Below, in pieces: positions 31,809 to 40,893 of a stretch of DNA of 57,968 nt. The stretch is from Bhargavaea beijingensis. Lineage in GTDB: Bacteria > Bacillota > Bacilli > Bacillales_A > Planococcaceae. The notes beneath the pieces are model-generated. The model was not told the origin of the DNA. It was given only the letters and a program-made list of their open reading frames with translations, and did not search any database. Location: NCBI RefSeq assembly GCF_900101985.1, contig NZ_FNAR01000015.1, positions 1 through 57,968 on the forward strand. The letters run 5' to 3'. The stretch's first letter is position 1, and each line of letters starts with the position of its first letter. The position numbers were made by a program, and so were the translations under genes.

Positions 31809-31825
31809 TTTACAGTTGGATTACA
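31809..31825 (-). promoter_or_regulatory. WalR-binding box upstream of the M23 peptidase
   Basis: The minus strand reads TGTAAT-CCAAC-TGTAAA, an exact match to the WalR direct repeat TGTWAH-N5-TGTWAH. It lies about 110 bases before the start codon of a cell-wall hydrolase, the classic type of WalR target. The walRK operon itself is the next operon downstream. Confidence 0.7.
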
Positions 31826-31936
31826 AATGGTCCGCATTTCTTGTCCCTATATATAGGTAGCTGTTAAAGTGGCTAAGGCTGAGTTGATAAATACAGAGAT
31901 ATAGATAGAGAAACATGGAAAGGATTAGGGAATGAG

Positions 31937-33397
31937 ATGCAAGGAAACACAGAAAATTATCATGCAAACTCTCCATCTTCCGGACAAAAGAAGAGGGGGA
32001 AAATCAGAAAAGTTTCGTTGGCGGTGCTCCTGGGCTCCCTTCTCTTCACCGGGACGGGGTTTGCCAGAGAAAGTCTCCACGATCAATATCTCATCTATGA
32101 AGGCGACGAATACATCGGGACAGTCAAGAGCCGTGAAGTCATCGATCATGCAGTGGATGAAAAAAAGGAAAGAGCGGAAGCTGCCTACGGAGACCTTGAA
32201 CTCGTCGTCGGCCGTGACCTCTCCGTCGTAAAGGAGAAAGTATTCGGAAACCCCGAATCTGCTGATGAGGAATCCGTGAAAAAGACATTGGACAAAACAC
32301 TCGACGTCGAGGCGAAGTCCATCGCTGTCCAGGTGGACGGAAGCACCCTGTTCCATTTGAAGGACACGGAAGCGTTCGACCATGTGATCCGCGGCGTCAA
32401 GCTGACCCATATGACCAAGGAAGAATTGGAGAACTACGAAGATTCACGGGAAGCCGGCGAATTCCCGGAGCCTGAAGCAGGACAGACGCAGGTGACCCAT
32501 CTTTCCCTGAAGGCGGATCTGCAGGCAAAAGAAGTGTATACCGACCCTGAGAACATCAGGACGGAAAAAGAGGCCCTTAAGCTTCTCCGCTCCGAAAGGC
32601 CCGTCGAGCGTGATTACACCGCGGCAGAAGGCGACAAGCCGGAAGAAATTGCAGAGTCGCATGGTATGAGCATGAAGCAGTTGCTTGAACTAAACCGCGG
32701 AATAGACGCGCAGGACCCCCTTGCCGCCGGTGACACGGTAAAGATCCTGGTTGAGGAACCGTATGTGGAAGTTTCCATCACCCGAAAGCAGCGTGAAGCT
32801 TCGCCAATCGCCCATACAAAGGTCGTAAAAGATGATGAAGCGTTGCTGAAGGGCGAGAAGAAAATTGCCCGAGCCGGAAAAGACGGAAGAAAAGAAACCC
32901 TTTCGGTCACGGAAACCGTGAACGGAAAAACAGTATCCGAGAAAGTACTGGAAGACGAGGTAACCGAAAAGCCGGTTGATGAACTGATCCTGAACGGCAC
33001 AAAAGCCGTGGCGGGCAAGGCCCTGGGGAAATTCGCCTGGCCGGCGCAGGGCGGCTATGTTTCAAGCCAGAAAGGACCTCGCTGGGGCCGCCAGCACAAC
33101 GGCATCGACATCGCCCGTCCGAGCGGAAAGGCGATCCTAGCGGCTGACGCGGGCACCGTTACCGCCACAGGCCCACAGGGCGGCTACGGCAACCGGGTCG
33201 TGGTCGATCACGGGAACGGCTATACGACGCTGTATGCCCATTTGGAGTCGATAAGCGTCAAACCCGGGCAGAAGCTTGCCCAAGGGCAGAAACTTGGCGT
33301 GATGGGCAACACCGGCAACTCCACCGGTGTGCATCTTCACTTCGAAGTGCGCAAAAACGGACAGCTCATCAATCCGCTTACGGTTGTGAGCCAGTAA
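31937..33397 (+). CDS. M23 family murein endopeptidase with LysM and G5 domains
   Basis: This secreted peptidoglycan hydrolase has 486 residues. An N-terminal basic stretch and hydrophobic helix (about 24-42, ending TGTGFA) act as signal peptide or anchor. A LysM-like unit (about 230-275: YTAAEGDKPEEIAESHGMSM) and a G5 domain (about 280-355) follow. The C-terminal LytM/M23 domain has zinc ligands in HNGIDIA and HLHFEV. Two ATGs occur close together; the one at 31937 is in frame and follows AGGATTAGGG. The WalR box upstream and the position before walRK suggest it belongs to the WalR regulon. Confidence 0.9.
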   Translation: MQGNTENYHANSPSSGQKKRGKIRKVSLAVLLGSLLFTGTGFARESLHDQYLIYEGDEYIGTVKSREVIDHAVDEKKERAEAAYGDLELVVGRDLSVVKEKVFGNPESADEESVKKTLDKTLDVEAKSIAVQVDGSTLFHLKDTEAFDHVIRGVKLTHMTKEELENYEDSREAGEFPEPEAGQTQVTHLSLKADLQAKEVYTDPENIRTEKEALKLLRSERPVERDYTAAEGDKPEEIAESHGMSMKQLLELNRGIDAQDPLAAGDTVKILVEEPYVEVSITRKQREASPIAHTKVVKDDEALLKGEKKIARAGKDGRKETLSVTETVNGKTVSEKVLEDEVTEKPVDELILNGTKAVAGKALGKFAWPAQGGYVSSQKGPRWGRQHNGIDIARPSGKAILAADAGTVTATGPQGGYGNRVVVDHGNGYTTLYAHLESISVKPGQKLAQGQKLGVMGNTGNSTGVHLHFEVRKNGQLINPLTVVSQ

Positions 33398-33409
33398 TCG
33401 ATCAGGAAG

Positions 33410-33443
33410 AAAGGACGGCATGCCGCAGGGCCCGCCGTCCTTT
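33410..33443 (+). terminator. Terminator after the M23 peptidase
   Basis: AAAGGACGGC and GCCGTCCTTTT form a 10-bp stem with a 13-base loop, ending in TTTT. Confidence 0.8.
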
Positions 33444-33500
33444 TCGGTGTCTGTCATTTTATCGTCTTATACTCGGGAAATATGTCGTTCCAAGGCGAAT

Positions 33501-33514
33501 ATTGCCCGGGAAAT
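33501..33514. promoter_or_regulatory. Candidate Noc-binding site upstream of walR
   Basis: ATTGCCCGGGAAAT matches the Noc-binding palindrome ATTTCCCGGGAAAT at 13 of 14 positions. A half-site (ATTTCCCGG) lies 10 bases further on at 33524-33532, and CGGGAAAT ends at about 33481. The sites are intergenic, so they are less easily explained by coding constraint. Confidence 0.5.
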
Positions 33515-33670
33515 GAACCGAATATTTCCCGGTCCGATACCGTGGGGCAGATGCCGGCGGCAGACAATTAAATAGGTTGAGATTCAATCTCACAAAGATG
33601 CGGAACTTGCAAACTCGTGATAGCATAAGGGAAACAGGATCGAACCTGATAATGAGAAGGGAAGACCATC

Positions 33671-34378
33671 ATGGACAAGACCATTCTTGTAGTGGATGAT
33701 GAAAAACCGATTGCGGACATCCTCCAATTCAATCTGAAAAAAGAAGGCTACAACGTCATCACGGCATACGACGGCGAAGAAGCGCTGCAGCGTGTTGAAG
33801 AGACTGTCCCGGATCTTGCGCTGCTGGATATCATGCTGCCGAAAAAGGACGGCATGGAAGTTTGCCGCGAGCTCAGAAAGAAATACGATTTTCCGATCAT
33901 CATGCTGACGGCCAAGGACTCCGAGATCGACAAAGTCCTTGGACTGGAACTTGGTGCCGACGACTACGTCACAAAACCGTTCAGCACCCGTGAACTCATT
34001 GCGCGCGTGAAGGCCAATATGCGCCGCCACCAGGCCGCTCCTGCAGAAGCAGAAGAGGAAGTGTCCAATGATATCACCGTCGGCCAACTGACCATCCAGC
34101 CGGACGCCTACCTCGTCCAGAAACGCGGCGAGCAGATCGAGCTGACCCACCGGGAATTCGAACTGCTCCACTATCTGTCCAAGCACATCGGCCAGGTCAT
34201 GACACGCGAGCACTTGCTCCAGACCGTCTGGGGCTATGACTATTTCGGCGACGTGAGGACGGTCGATGTGACGATCCGCCGTCTCCGCGAGAAGATTGAG
34301 GACAATCCGAGCCACCCGGCGTGGATCGTAACCAGGCGCGGTGTCGGATACTACCTGCGCAATCCCGAACAGGAGTAA
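33671..34378 (+). CDS. walR: Two-component response regulator WalR (YycF)
   Basis: WalR is the essential OmpR-type regulator of cell-wall metabolism. The 235-residue receiver plus winged-helix protein has the phosphoacceptor Asp53 (LLDIML), acidic pair Asp9/Asp10 and Lys102. Thr101 is present, the residue reported as a PrkC target in B. subtilis. GAGAAGGGAAG precedes the ATG. It is the first gene of walR-walK-yycH-yycI-walJ. A 13-base palindrome GAGATTCAATCTC lies about 80 bases upstream (33579-33591). Confidence 0.98.
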   Translation: MDKTILVVDDEKPIADILQFNLKKEGYNVITAYDGEEALQRVEETVPDLALLDIMLPKKDGMEVCRELRKKYDFPIIMLTAKDSEIDKVLGLELGADDYVTKPFSTRELIARVKANMRRHQAAPAEAEEEVSNDITVGQLTIQPDAYLVQKRGEQIELTHREFELLHYLSKHIGQVMTREHLLQTVWGYDYFGDVRTVDVTIRRLREKIEDNPSHPAWIVTRRGVGYYLRNPEQE

Positions 34379-34384
34379 TGACTC

Positions 34385-36205
34385 ATGCAGAAAGTCGGCT
34401 TTTTCCGGTCCATTCACCTGAAGTTCGTCCTCATGTACGTTCTTCTCATCCTGATTGCCATGCAGGTCATCGGCATCTACTTTGCACAGGAACTTGAACA
34501 GACGCTGAAAAAGAACTTTGAGGAATCCATCGAGGACCGGGTGAATCTCCTGGAGTTCAGCGTCAGGGAAGAAATGACACGGCAGCGGACCGGTGAAGAC
34601 CCCTCCCCCGAGGAAAGTCTTCGCGCGGTCCTTGATGGCTTTTCTTCGGATGACATTCTTGAGGTGAGGATCATTGATCCAAAGATGAGGATCCTCGCCA
34701 CATCCGAATATGAAAACAATGAACTGGTCAACCAGCTGATGGTGAATGAACTTGTACGGAATTCGATTCAGTTCGGTGACTCATTCGACAGCATCTCCCT
34801 GAATGAGTCCCAGCGCCGCATCTGGGTGCTGGCGAAGCCGATCATGTCCGGTGACGAAGTGATCGGCTCGATTTATGCCGAGTCGAACATCGAGAAGGTG
34901 TATGGCCAGATCAATGACATCAACCAGATCCTCGCCGGAGGGACGGTGTTCTCACTCGGAATCACCGTGATTCTGGGCATTCTGCTTGCCCAGACGATCA
35001 CCCGTCCGATTGCCGATATGACCAAGCAGGCGAGCGCCATGGCGAAAGGGAACTTCGCCCGGAAAGTCCGGGTGTATGGCCAGGATGAAATCGGGGACTT
35101 GGCGAAGGCATTCAACCATCTGACAACCCGCCTTCAGGAGGCGCAGTCGTCAACCGAATCCGAACGCAGGAAACTGGCCACGGTTCTCTCAAACATGACA
35201 GACGGTGTCATCTCGACCGATCGGAAGGGGCGGATCATTCTGATCAATGACACGGCGCTCGATATGTTGGGCGTCCCCCGCGAACATGTCCTGAACCGTC
35301 CTGTGCCGGCTGTGCTCGGCCTTGAAGCGGAGCACACCTTTGAAGACTTTGTTGATATGCAGGAGCCCCTCACCATCGACTTCAGCGATGAGGTGCGGCC
35401 ATACATCCTGCGGGCGAATTTCTCGGTTATCCAGAAAGAGACCGGATTTGTAAACGGGCTGATTGTCGTCCTGCATGACATCACCGAGCAGGAGAAAATC
35501 GAAATGGAACGCCGTGAATTCGTCTCGAATGTCAGCCACGAGCTGCGCACGCCGCTCACTTCGATGCGGAGCTATCTGGAGGCGCTGGCGGACGGTGCGT
35601 GGAAAGACGAGGAAATTGCCCCTTCCTTCCTGCATGTCACCCAAACCGAGACGGAGCGGATGATCCGCCTCGTCACGGATCTTCTCCAGCTGTCACGGAT
35701 GGACAGCCGGGAATATGAGCTGAACACCGATATCGTCGACTTCGTGAAATTCTTCCACCGGATCATCGACCGGTTTGAACTCATGAAGTCCAAAGACGTC
35801 CAGTTTATCAGGCAGATTCCGCCGGGCCCGCTGTATACGGAGCTCGACATGGATAAGATGACCCAGGTCATCGACAACATCATCTCAAACGCACTGAAGT
35901 ACTCCCCGGACGGCGGCAATGTCAGATTCACTGTGCTACCGGAAGACGACCACATTAAAATAGCGGTATCCGATGAAGGGATGGGCATTCCGGAAGCGAA
36001 CGTGAAGCGGATTTTCGAGCGGTTCTACCGCGCGGATAAGGCCCGCTCCCGGGCAATGGGCGGCACGGGCCTCGGCCTTGCCATCGCCAAGGAAATGATC
36101 CAGGCCCATGGCGGCCACATCTGGGCGGAGAGTGAGGAAGGCAAAGGCACGACCATCTTCTTCACCCTTCCATTTGAAGTTGAAGAGGCGGGTGAATGGG
36201 ATTGA
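34385..36205 (+). CDS. walK: Sensor histidine kinase WalK (YycG)
   Basis: WalK is the membrane kinase that phosphorylates WalR in response to cell-wall signals. The 606 residues comprise a membrane helix (about 11-31), an extracellular PAS-like domain, a second helix (about 183-203), and HAMP. A cytoplasmic PAS domain follows, then HisKA with the phospho-His at residue 385 (FVSNVSHELRTP), and HATPase (DNIISNALKYSPDGG, DEGMGIPEANVKRIFERFYR, GGTGLGLAIAKEM). It overlaps yycH by 10 bases. Confidence 0.98.
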   Translation: MQKVGFFRSIHLKFVLMYVLLILIAMQVIGIYFAQELEQTLKKNFEESIEDRVNLLEFSVREEMTRQRTGEDPSPEESLRAVLDGFSSDDILEVRIIDPKMRILATSEYENNELVNQLMVNELVRNSIQFGDSFDSISLNESQRRIWVLAKPIMSGDEVIGSIYAESNIEKVYGQINDINQILAGGTVFSLGITVILGILLAQTITRPIADMTKQASAMAKGNFARKVRVYGQDEIGDLAKAFNHLTTRLQEAQSSTESERRKLATVLSNMTDGVISTDRKGRIILINDTALDMLGVPREHVLNRPVPAVLGLEAEHTFEDFVDMQEPLTIDFSDEVRPYILRANFSVIQKETGFVNGLIVVLHDITEQEKIEMERREFVSNVSHELRTPLTSMRSYLEALADGAWKDEEIAPSFLHVTQTETERMIRLVTDLLQLSRMDSREYELNTDIVDFVKFFHRIIDRFELMKSKDVQFIRQIPPGPLYTELDMDKMTQVIDNIISNALKYSPDGGNVRFTVLPEDDHIKIAVSDEGMGIPEANVKRIFERFYRADKARSRAMGGTGLGLAIAKEMIQAHGGHIWAESEEGKGTTIFFTLPFEVEEAGEWD

Positions 36206-37518
36206 AATACGTGGAGCATATCAAATCGGCAATCCTGATTCTGCTCATCCTGCTCAGTGTGACGCTGACATTTTCGATCTGGACATTCCGGACCGATTAT
36301 CAGCCGATTGAACAGGCGCCGGCTGTCGAAACCATTGCTGAAAAACAAAAACTCGGTGATGTGATCCTTCCATATAAACTGATTGCCGTTTCCGAAGACG
36401 GTGTCACCGGCACAACGGGCAGGGAGGACATCGGAGAGCTGATGGACTTTATGAAGACCTGGTCGTTCCAGAATCTGACGGAGGCCGACAAAGAAGTCAC
36501 CAAGGATGAAGCCGATGACATCATCAGCCAGCCCAACACGGTCACGCTCTATTTCCGCTCTCCCATTCCGTTCGGGGTCGCTGACAGTCTGTTCCGGTTT
36601 GCTGATTCAGTGACGACGGAAGCCAGCTTTAGCCAGATCGTCATTGAAACACAGTCAGACATCGGGCTTATCCATTTTATCGGGAAAGATGGCGGACGAA
36701 GATTTACAGCCCAAGCAACAGGAGTCGAACCTGAACAGCTTAATGATCTGCTGGCGGGAGCCAAGGGATTCGAGCCTTACGGAGCGATCGAGCGGGAAAC
36801 GGCAATGACGCTGTACCTGCCTGCAACAAGCACGTCTGTCAGCAATATGTCCTTTTTCCAGCAGGAAGTCAGCCCTTCCCGCTTCAAGCGAGTGCTGTTC
36901 CCGGACATCACCCTGGTCAAGCAGGTCCCGGCAGGCGAGCATTCAGATAAATACCATGATATCGAGCGTCAGATGATTGTTGACACTGAGATGAAGACGC
37001 TGAGATTTAATAATACGCGGATGAGCGACAGCGAGGGGGTCTCGATCCCGAGTGAACTGCTCATGGACAGTCTGGACTTTGTCAACGGACATGGCGGCTG
37101 GACCAATGAATTCGTCCTTTCGTCGATGGACCCGCTGCGCAAACAGATCAAATACCGGATGGTGGTAGAAGGATTCCCCGTTTTCAGCGACATCACATTG
37201 ACTGAGATCACCCAGATCTGGGGCAATGGTCAAATCTCCAGTTATGCACGTCCTTACTACCAGTTGGGTGAGCCTCTCCCGGAAAATGCGGAAAAGCGCC
37301 TACCGGCCGGAACAGACGTGGCCGAAGAACTGCGTGCAGACCCGGAAGTTGATTTTAATCAAGTCGAGGATATTGTCCGCGGATATAATCTCCAGCTGAT
37401 CCAACGCGGCGAAGAAGCATTGTACACACTGGAGCCGGAATGGTTCTATGAGGAAAACGGGGAATGGCATCCTGTGAACAATGCAGGAACAGGAGGTGGC
37501 AGGAGTGGACTGGAGTAA
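36196..37518 (+). CDS. yycH: WalK-regulatory protein YycH
   Basis: YycH is a membrane-anchored extracellular protein that, with YycI, holds WalK inactive in Bacillus (it activates in Staphylococcus). The 440-residue protein has one N-terminal membrane helix (about residues 10-31) and a long external region. The start overlaps walK and the end overlaps yycI by 14 bases, so the set is translationally coupled. Confidence 0.94.
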   Translation: MGLKYVEHIKSAILILLILLSVTLTFSIWTFRTDYQPIEQAPAVETIAEKQKLGDVILPYKLIAVSEDGVTGTTGREDIGELMDFMKTWSFQNLTEADKEVTKDEADDIISQPNTVTLYFRSPIPFGVADSLFRFADSVTTEASFSQIVIETQSDIGLIHFIGKDGGRRFTAQATGVEPEQLNDLLAGAKGFEPYGAIERETAMTLYLPATSTSVSNMSFFQQEVSPSRFKRVLFPDITLVKQVPAGEHSDKYHDIERQMIVDTEMKTLRFNNTRMSDSEGVSIPSELLMDSLDFVNGHGGWTNEFVLSSMDPLRKQIKYRMVVEGFPVFSDITLTEITQIWGNGQISSYARPYYQLGEPLPENAEKRLPAGTDVAEELRADPEVDFNQVEDIVRGYNLQLIQRGEEALYTLEPEWFYEENGEWHPVNNAGTGGGRSGLE

Positions 37519-38314
37519 GACAAAGACCATTTTCATTGTCGTATTCGCCATCCTGAATGTCTTCCTGTTTTCGCTATATATGAACCGGACGAATGAGTAT
37601 GAAAACTACGGGGTGCTCGGTGAAGCGAGCATTGAAGAACGGCTGAGCGGGGATGACATCACTTACGGAGAACTCCCGGAGACCAAGGAAGCCTATCGGA
37701 TTTCCGGCGAGCTGAAGCCGGTCAGCCTCATGGAAATTAGAGAGTTATCCGGCCAGGCACTTAAAGTCACGGAAGGGCACACGCTCATTTCAGAGCTTGA
37801 GGAACCTGCCGGCCTTGAAAACAGCAAAGGCAAGCTTGAGTTCGGAGAGTTCCTCGAGAAATATGTGACTAACGGCAAGGATTACACGCTCTGGGAAGTG
37901 GACGAGGAAAAAAGGACTGCGACCTTTTTCCAAAACTTCGATGGCAACACGATCTTTTATAACGAGAACTCGACGCTGACCGTGCATTGGAATACAGACC
38001 GGAAGGCCATCCGGTATGAGCAGACCATGCTGCACAATCTGAAGGAGATCAACGAGAAGAAACCCCTTTACTCGCCTCTCCAGGCAATCAGCGCGCTATC
38101 CCGGTCTGGCGTCATCAAGCCGGGCGCCCATGTCAAGGATGTGGAGCTGGGCTATTCTCCGCTTGTCGAACTCACCCAAACACAGGTGTTTGTCCCGACC
38201 TGGCATATTCATGTAGAATTGGATGATGGGACATCTGCCGACCACTTCGTCAATGCGGTGAACGGCAAGATCCTCGATAAGCTTTCCGAACCAGACACCC
38301 AAGAACAAGAGTAG
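37505..38314 (+). CDS. yycI: WalK-regulatory protein YycI
   Basis: This 269-residue membrane-anchored protein begins [22 protein letters not shown], the typical YycI helix, followed by an external domain structurally similar to YycH. GTG at 37505 has AGGAGGTGG upstream; the open frame extends eight codons further but includes the ribosome site. It works with YycH on WalK at the membrane. Confidence 0.93.
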   Translation: MDWSKTKTIFIVVFAILNVFLFSLYMNRTNEYENYGVLGEASIEERLSGDDITYGELPETKEAYRISGELKPVSLMEIRELSGQALKVTEGHTLISELEEPAGLENSKGKLEFGEFLEKYVTNGKDYTLWEVDEEKRTATFFQNFDGNTIFYNENSTLTVHWNTDRKAIRYEQTMLHNLKEINEKKPLYSPLQAISALSRSGVIKPGAHVKDVELGYSPLVELTQTQVFVPTWHIHVELDDGTSADHFVNAVNGKILDKLSEPDTQEQE

Positions 38315-38325
38315 GAGGCCGAAAC

Positions 38326-39114
38326 GTGAGATTCAGTGTATTGGCCAGCGGCAGTACAGGCAATTCCATTTATATAGAAAACGACGAACATGCTTTTCTC
38401 GTGGACGCCGGCTTGAGCGCAAAAAAGCTCGAGGGGCTCCTCGGGGGCATCGGCCGCAGCATGAAGCAGGTCGACGGCATCTTTGTCACGCACGAACACA
38501 GCGATCACATCAGAGGGATCGGCGTGGCGGCCAGGAAGTACGGCATGCCGATCTATGCGAACGAAAAGACTTGGCAGGCGATGGACGGCCTGGTCGGAGA
38601 CATTCCGGTCGGCCAGCGCTTCACTTTCGATATGGAAACGGTGAAGTCGTTCGGCGGCCTGGATATCCAGTCGTTCGCCGTTTCGCACGATGCTGCCGAC
38701 CCGATGTTTTATGTTTTCCATGATAGCGGCCGCAAGCTTGCCCTCATCACGGACACCGGCTATGTGAGCGATCGGATGAAAGGCTGGATTGCGGGTGCGG
38801 ATGCCTTCGTTTTTGAAAGCAATCATGATGTCGGCATGCTCCAGATGGGCCGCTATCCGTGGAACATCAAACGGCGCATCCTGAGCGATGTCGGCCACGT
38901 GTCCAACGAGGATGCAGCGGTCGCAATGAGCGAAGTGGTGGAGCAGAAGGAAACGCGCATCTACCTTTCCCACCTGTCGAAAGACAATAATATGAAAGAC
39001 CTTGCGCGGCTGAGCGTTTCACAGACGCTCGAAACATGCGGCATCCGGCCCGGCGAATTCGTTCATCTGTATGACACCGATGCGGAAGTGCCGACCGAGC
39101 TGGTCACGGTCTGA
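38326..39114 (+). CDS. walJ: Metallo-beta-lactamase fold hydrolase WalJ (YycJ)
   Basis: This predicted exonuclease of the metallo-beta-lactamase family is thought to coordinate cell division with replication; a role in mismatch repair has been proposed in Bacillus. The 262 residues carry the zinc motif [10 protein letters not shown], preceded by [13 protein letters not shown], with later ligands in [14 protein letters not shown] and [12 protein letters not shown] at 38326 follows GTAGGAGG. It is the last gene of the walRK operon, closed by a terminator. Confidence 0.96.
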   Translation: MRFSVLASGSTGNSIYIENDEHAFLVDAGLSAKKLEGLLGGIGRSMKQVDGIFVTHEHSDHIRGIGVAARKYGMPIYANEKTWQAMDGLVGDIPVGQRFTFDMETVKSFGGLDIQSFAVSHDAADPMFYVFHDSGRKLALITDTGYVSDRMKGWIAGADAFVFESNHDVGMLQMGRYPWNIKRRILSDVGHVSNEDAAVAMSEVVEQKETRIYLSHLSKDNNMKDLARLSVSQTLETCGIRPGEFVHLYDTDAEVPTELVTV

Positions 39115-39118
39115 ACCG

Positions 39119-39147
39119 AATCCGTCCCGTTTGGGGACGGATTTTTA
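39119..39147 (+). terminator. Terminator after walJ
   Basis: AATCCGTCCC and GGGACGGATT form a 10-bp stem followed by TTTTATTTTT. It separates the walRK operon from htrA. Confidence 0.92.
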
Positions 39148-39273
39148 TTTTTCCAGAGCGGCGGGGTTTTCTTAACACCCGTTATGGACTCCCGCAAAAC
39201 GCTCTGTGTTCAAATTGCCCGAAACGGGTAGGTTAAAGGACAGTGGATACTTTCAAGAGAGGAAGTTGAATGC

Positions 39274-40452
39274 ATGAGCAAACGAGATGACCGTCAACGC
39301 GGACTCCGTTATATCGGTACGGCCGGAATGCTGTCTGCGGCGCTTCTCCTGCAGGGCTGTCTGTCTCCGGACCAGAAAGCGGAAGGCGAGAACAACGCAA
39401 ATACCGTCGCCGACACGGAAACAGCGGCGAAAGACGGAAACGGGAAGGATAATGTAGCGCCCGACGCCGCGCTTGAACTTCAGGATGGCATCGTAGGAGC
39501 GGTGGATGAGGCATCCGCCGCGGTCGTCGGCGTAACCAATCTCCAGACCGCCGGCAACTATTGGACAGGAGCGGAAGAAACCGTTCCTGCAGGCGTCGGT
39601 TCGGGCGTGATTTACAAGCAGGAAAAAGGCAAAGCATATGTTGTCACGAACAACCATGTCGTCGAAGGGGCGTCACAACTTGAAATCACGCTGGAGGATG
39701 GCACGAAGATACCCGGCAAGCTGCTGGGCACAGATATCTGGACTGATTTGGCAGTGGTCGAGATGGATGATTCCGACATACAGGATGTCATCAAATTCGG
39801 GGATTCAGACAAGCTGAAAAGAGGACAGACAGCAATTGCAATCGGTAACCCGCTCGGCCTCGGGTTTTCGGGTTCCGTGACGGTCGGCGTTATTTCCGGA
39901 AAGAACCGCTCCATACCGGTCGATCTGAACGGGGACCAGTCGGTTGATTGGAACGCGGAAGTGCTGCAAACGGATGCCGCCATCAATCCGGGCAACTCGG
40001 GAGGCGCGCTTGTCGATCTGAACGGAAGGCTGATCGGCATCAACTCGATGAAGATTGCCGAAGCATTGGTCGAGGGCATCGGCCTGGCCATCCCGATCAA
40101 TTCCGCTGTGCCGATCATCGAAGATTTGGAGCAGCACGGGGAAGTCCGCCGTCCGCAAATGGGCGTCACGCTGTTTGACCTGATGGATGTTCCGGCCGTG
40201 TACCAGCAGCAGGAGCTGAATCTGCCTGAGGATGTCAAGGAAGGTGTGGTCGTTGATCAGGTGATGAAGGGTTCCCCGGCACAGAAAGCGGGACTCCGGC
40301 AGTATGATGTCATCACAGCGATGGATGGTGAACCCGTAGCGGATTTGATCGACTTGCGGAAGTACTTGTATAATGAGGTGAAAGAGGGCGACAAGGTCAA
40401 GCTCAAGGTGTACCGGGGCGGCGAAGCAATGGATATCGAAATCAAATTATAG
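39274..40452 (+). CDS. htrA: HtrA-like serine protease with one PDZ domain (predicted lipoprotein)
   Basis: This DegP/HtrA-type quality-control protease acts at the outer face of the membrane. The 392 residues have a trypsin-like triad: His in VTNNHVVEGA, Asp in WTDLAVVEMD, Ser in PGNSGGALVDLNG. One C-terminal PDZ domain follows (KEGVVVDQVMKGSPAQKAGLRQYDVI). The N-terminus ends its hydrophobic run in LLLQGC followed by a low-complexity linker. That looks like a lipobox, whereas Bacillus HtrA/HtrC proteins are normally anchored by an uncleaved helix. The gene after walJ is the usual HtrC (YyxA) position. Confidence 0.93.
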   Translation: MSKRDDRQRGLRYIGTAGMLSAALLLQGCLSPDQKAEGENNANTVADTETAAKDGNGKDNVAPDAALELQDGIVGAVDEASAAVVGVTNLQTAGNYWTGAEETVPAGVGSGVIYKQEKGKAYVVTNNHVVEGASQLEITLEDGTKIPGKLLGTDIWTDLAVVEMDDSDIQDVIKFGDSDKLKRGQTAIAIGNPLGLGFSGSVTVGVISGKNRSIPVDLNGDQSVDWNAEVLQTDAAINPGNSGGALVDLNGRLIGINSMKIAEALVEGIGLAIPINSAVPIIEDLEQHGEVRRPQMGVTLFDLMDVPAVYQQQELNLPEDVKEGVVVDQVMKGSPAQKAGLRQYDVITAMDGEPVADLIDLRKYLYNEVKEGDKVKLKVYRGGEAMDIEIKL

Positions 40453-40501
40453 CAGTTTGCAACTAAATAACTGAAATTTTGTTCTACTGTTACAAATATA
40501 T

Positions 40502-40855
40502 CTATCCACAAGGGGCAGCACGGTGAGGGATCAACCGGCTGCCTGTGTTTATTACCGGGAATAATTGCAATTGTCCACCAATGTGGATAACTATTTGCAA
40601 ATGTTTATAACTTTCTGTAGTGGAAAAGGAGGTTTTTGAGTGGAAAACGTATCGAAAAAAGCGTGTGAAACCCATATATACCGGGCTTTAGACGAAGTGA
40701 CTGCCAAAACGGAAGCGTTTCCGGTCATGGAAACCATCAACAATCCCGAAGAGTTATCCACACCCTGTGATTATTGCCAACAGGCTGCAATATATGTGGT
40801 ATCGAACATGCAGTCGCCCACCATATCTTGATTTCACTTGTGGATATGTGCATAA
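40502..40855. promoter_or_regulatory. DnaA-box cluster upstream of rlmH
   Basis: Within 354 bases there are two perfect DnaA boxes (40582-40590 and 40754-40762). Three boxes have one mismatch: 40502-40510, 40839-40847 and 40847-40855. Two-mismatch copies occur at 40571-40579, 40602-40610 and 40860-40868. The cluster spans the small gene before rlmH and the rlmH ribosome-site region, about 31 kb from oriC. Confidence 0.75.
40640..40831 (+). CDS. CxxH/CxxC small protein (BA_5709/YyzF-like family)
   Basis: A 63-residue protein carries a CxxH motif near the N-terminus (CETH, residues 9-12) and a CxxC motif (CDYC). This matches a small Bacillales family defined by those motifs next to rlmH, probably a zinc-binding protein of unknown role. 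GTG at 40640 follows AAAAGGAGG with ideal spacing. One perfect DnaA box is inside its coding sequence and encodes Leu-Ser-Thr. Confidence 0.8.
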   Translation: MENVSKKACETHIYRALDEVTAKTEAFPVMETINNPEELSTPCDYCQQAAIYVVSNMQSPTIS

Positions 40856-40893
40856 TTCCTGTGAACAACTGATTTGATAAAGGTGGACAAGCT

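Noticed and set aside
31690-31930. Possible tRNA genes between purA and the M23 peptidase
   Set aside because: tRNA genes occur in this interval in B. subtilis, but no cloverleaf or TTCRANY loop is visible here.
40453-40893. Second replication origin at the DnaA-box cluster
   Set aside because: The boxes are real, but there is no DnaA-trio, AT-rich unwinding tract or initiator gene beside them.
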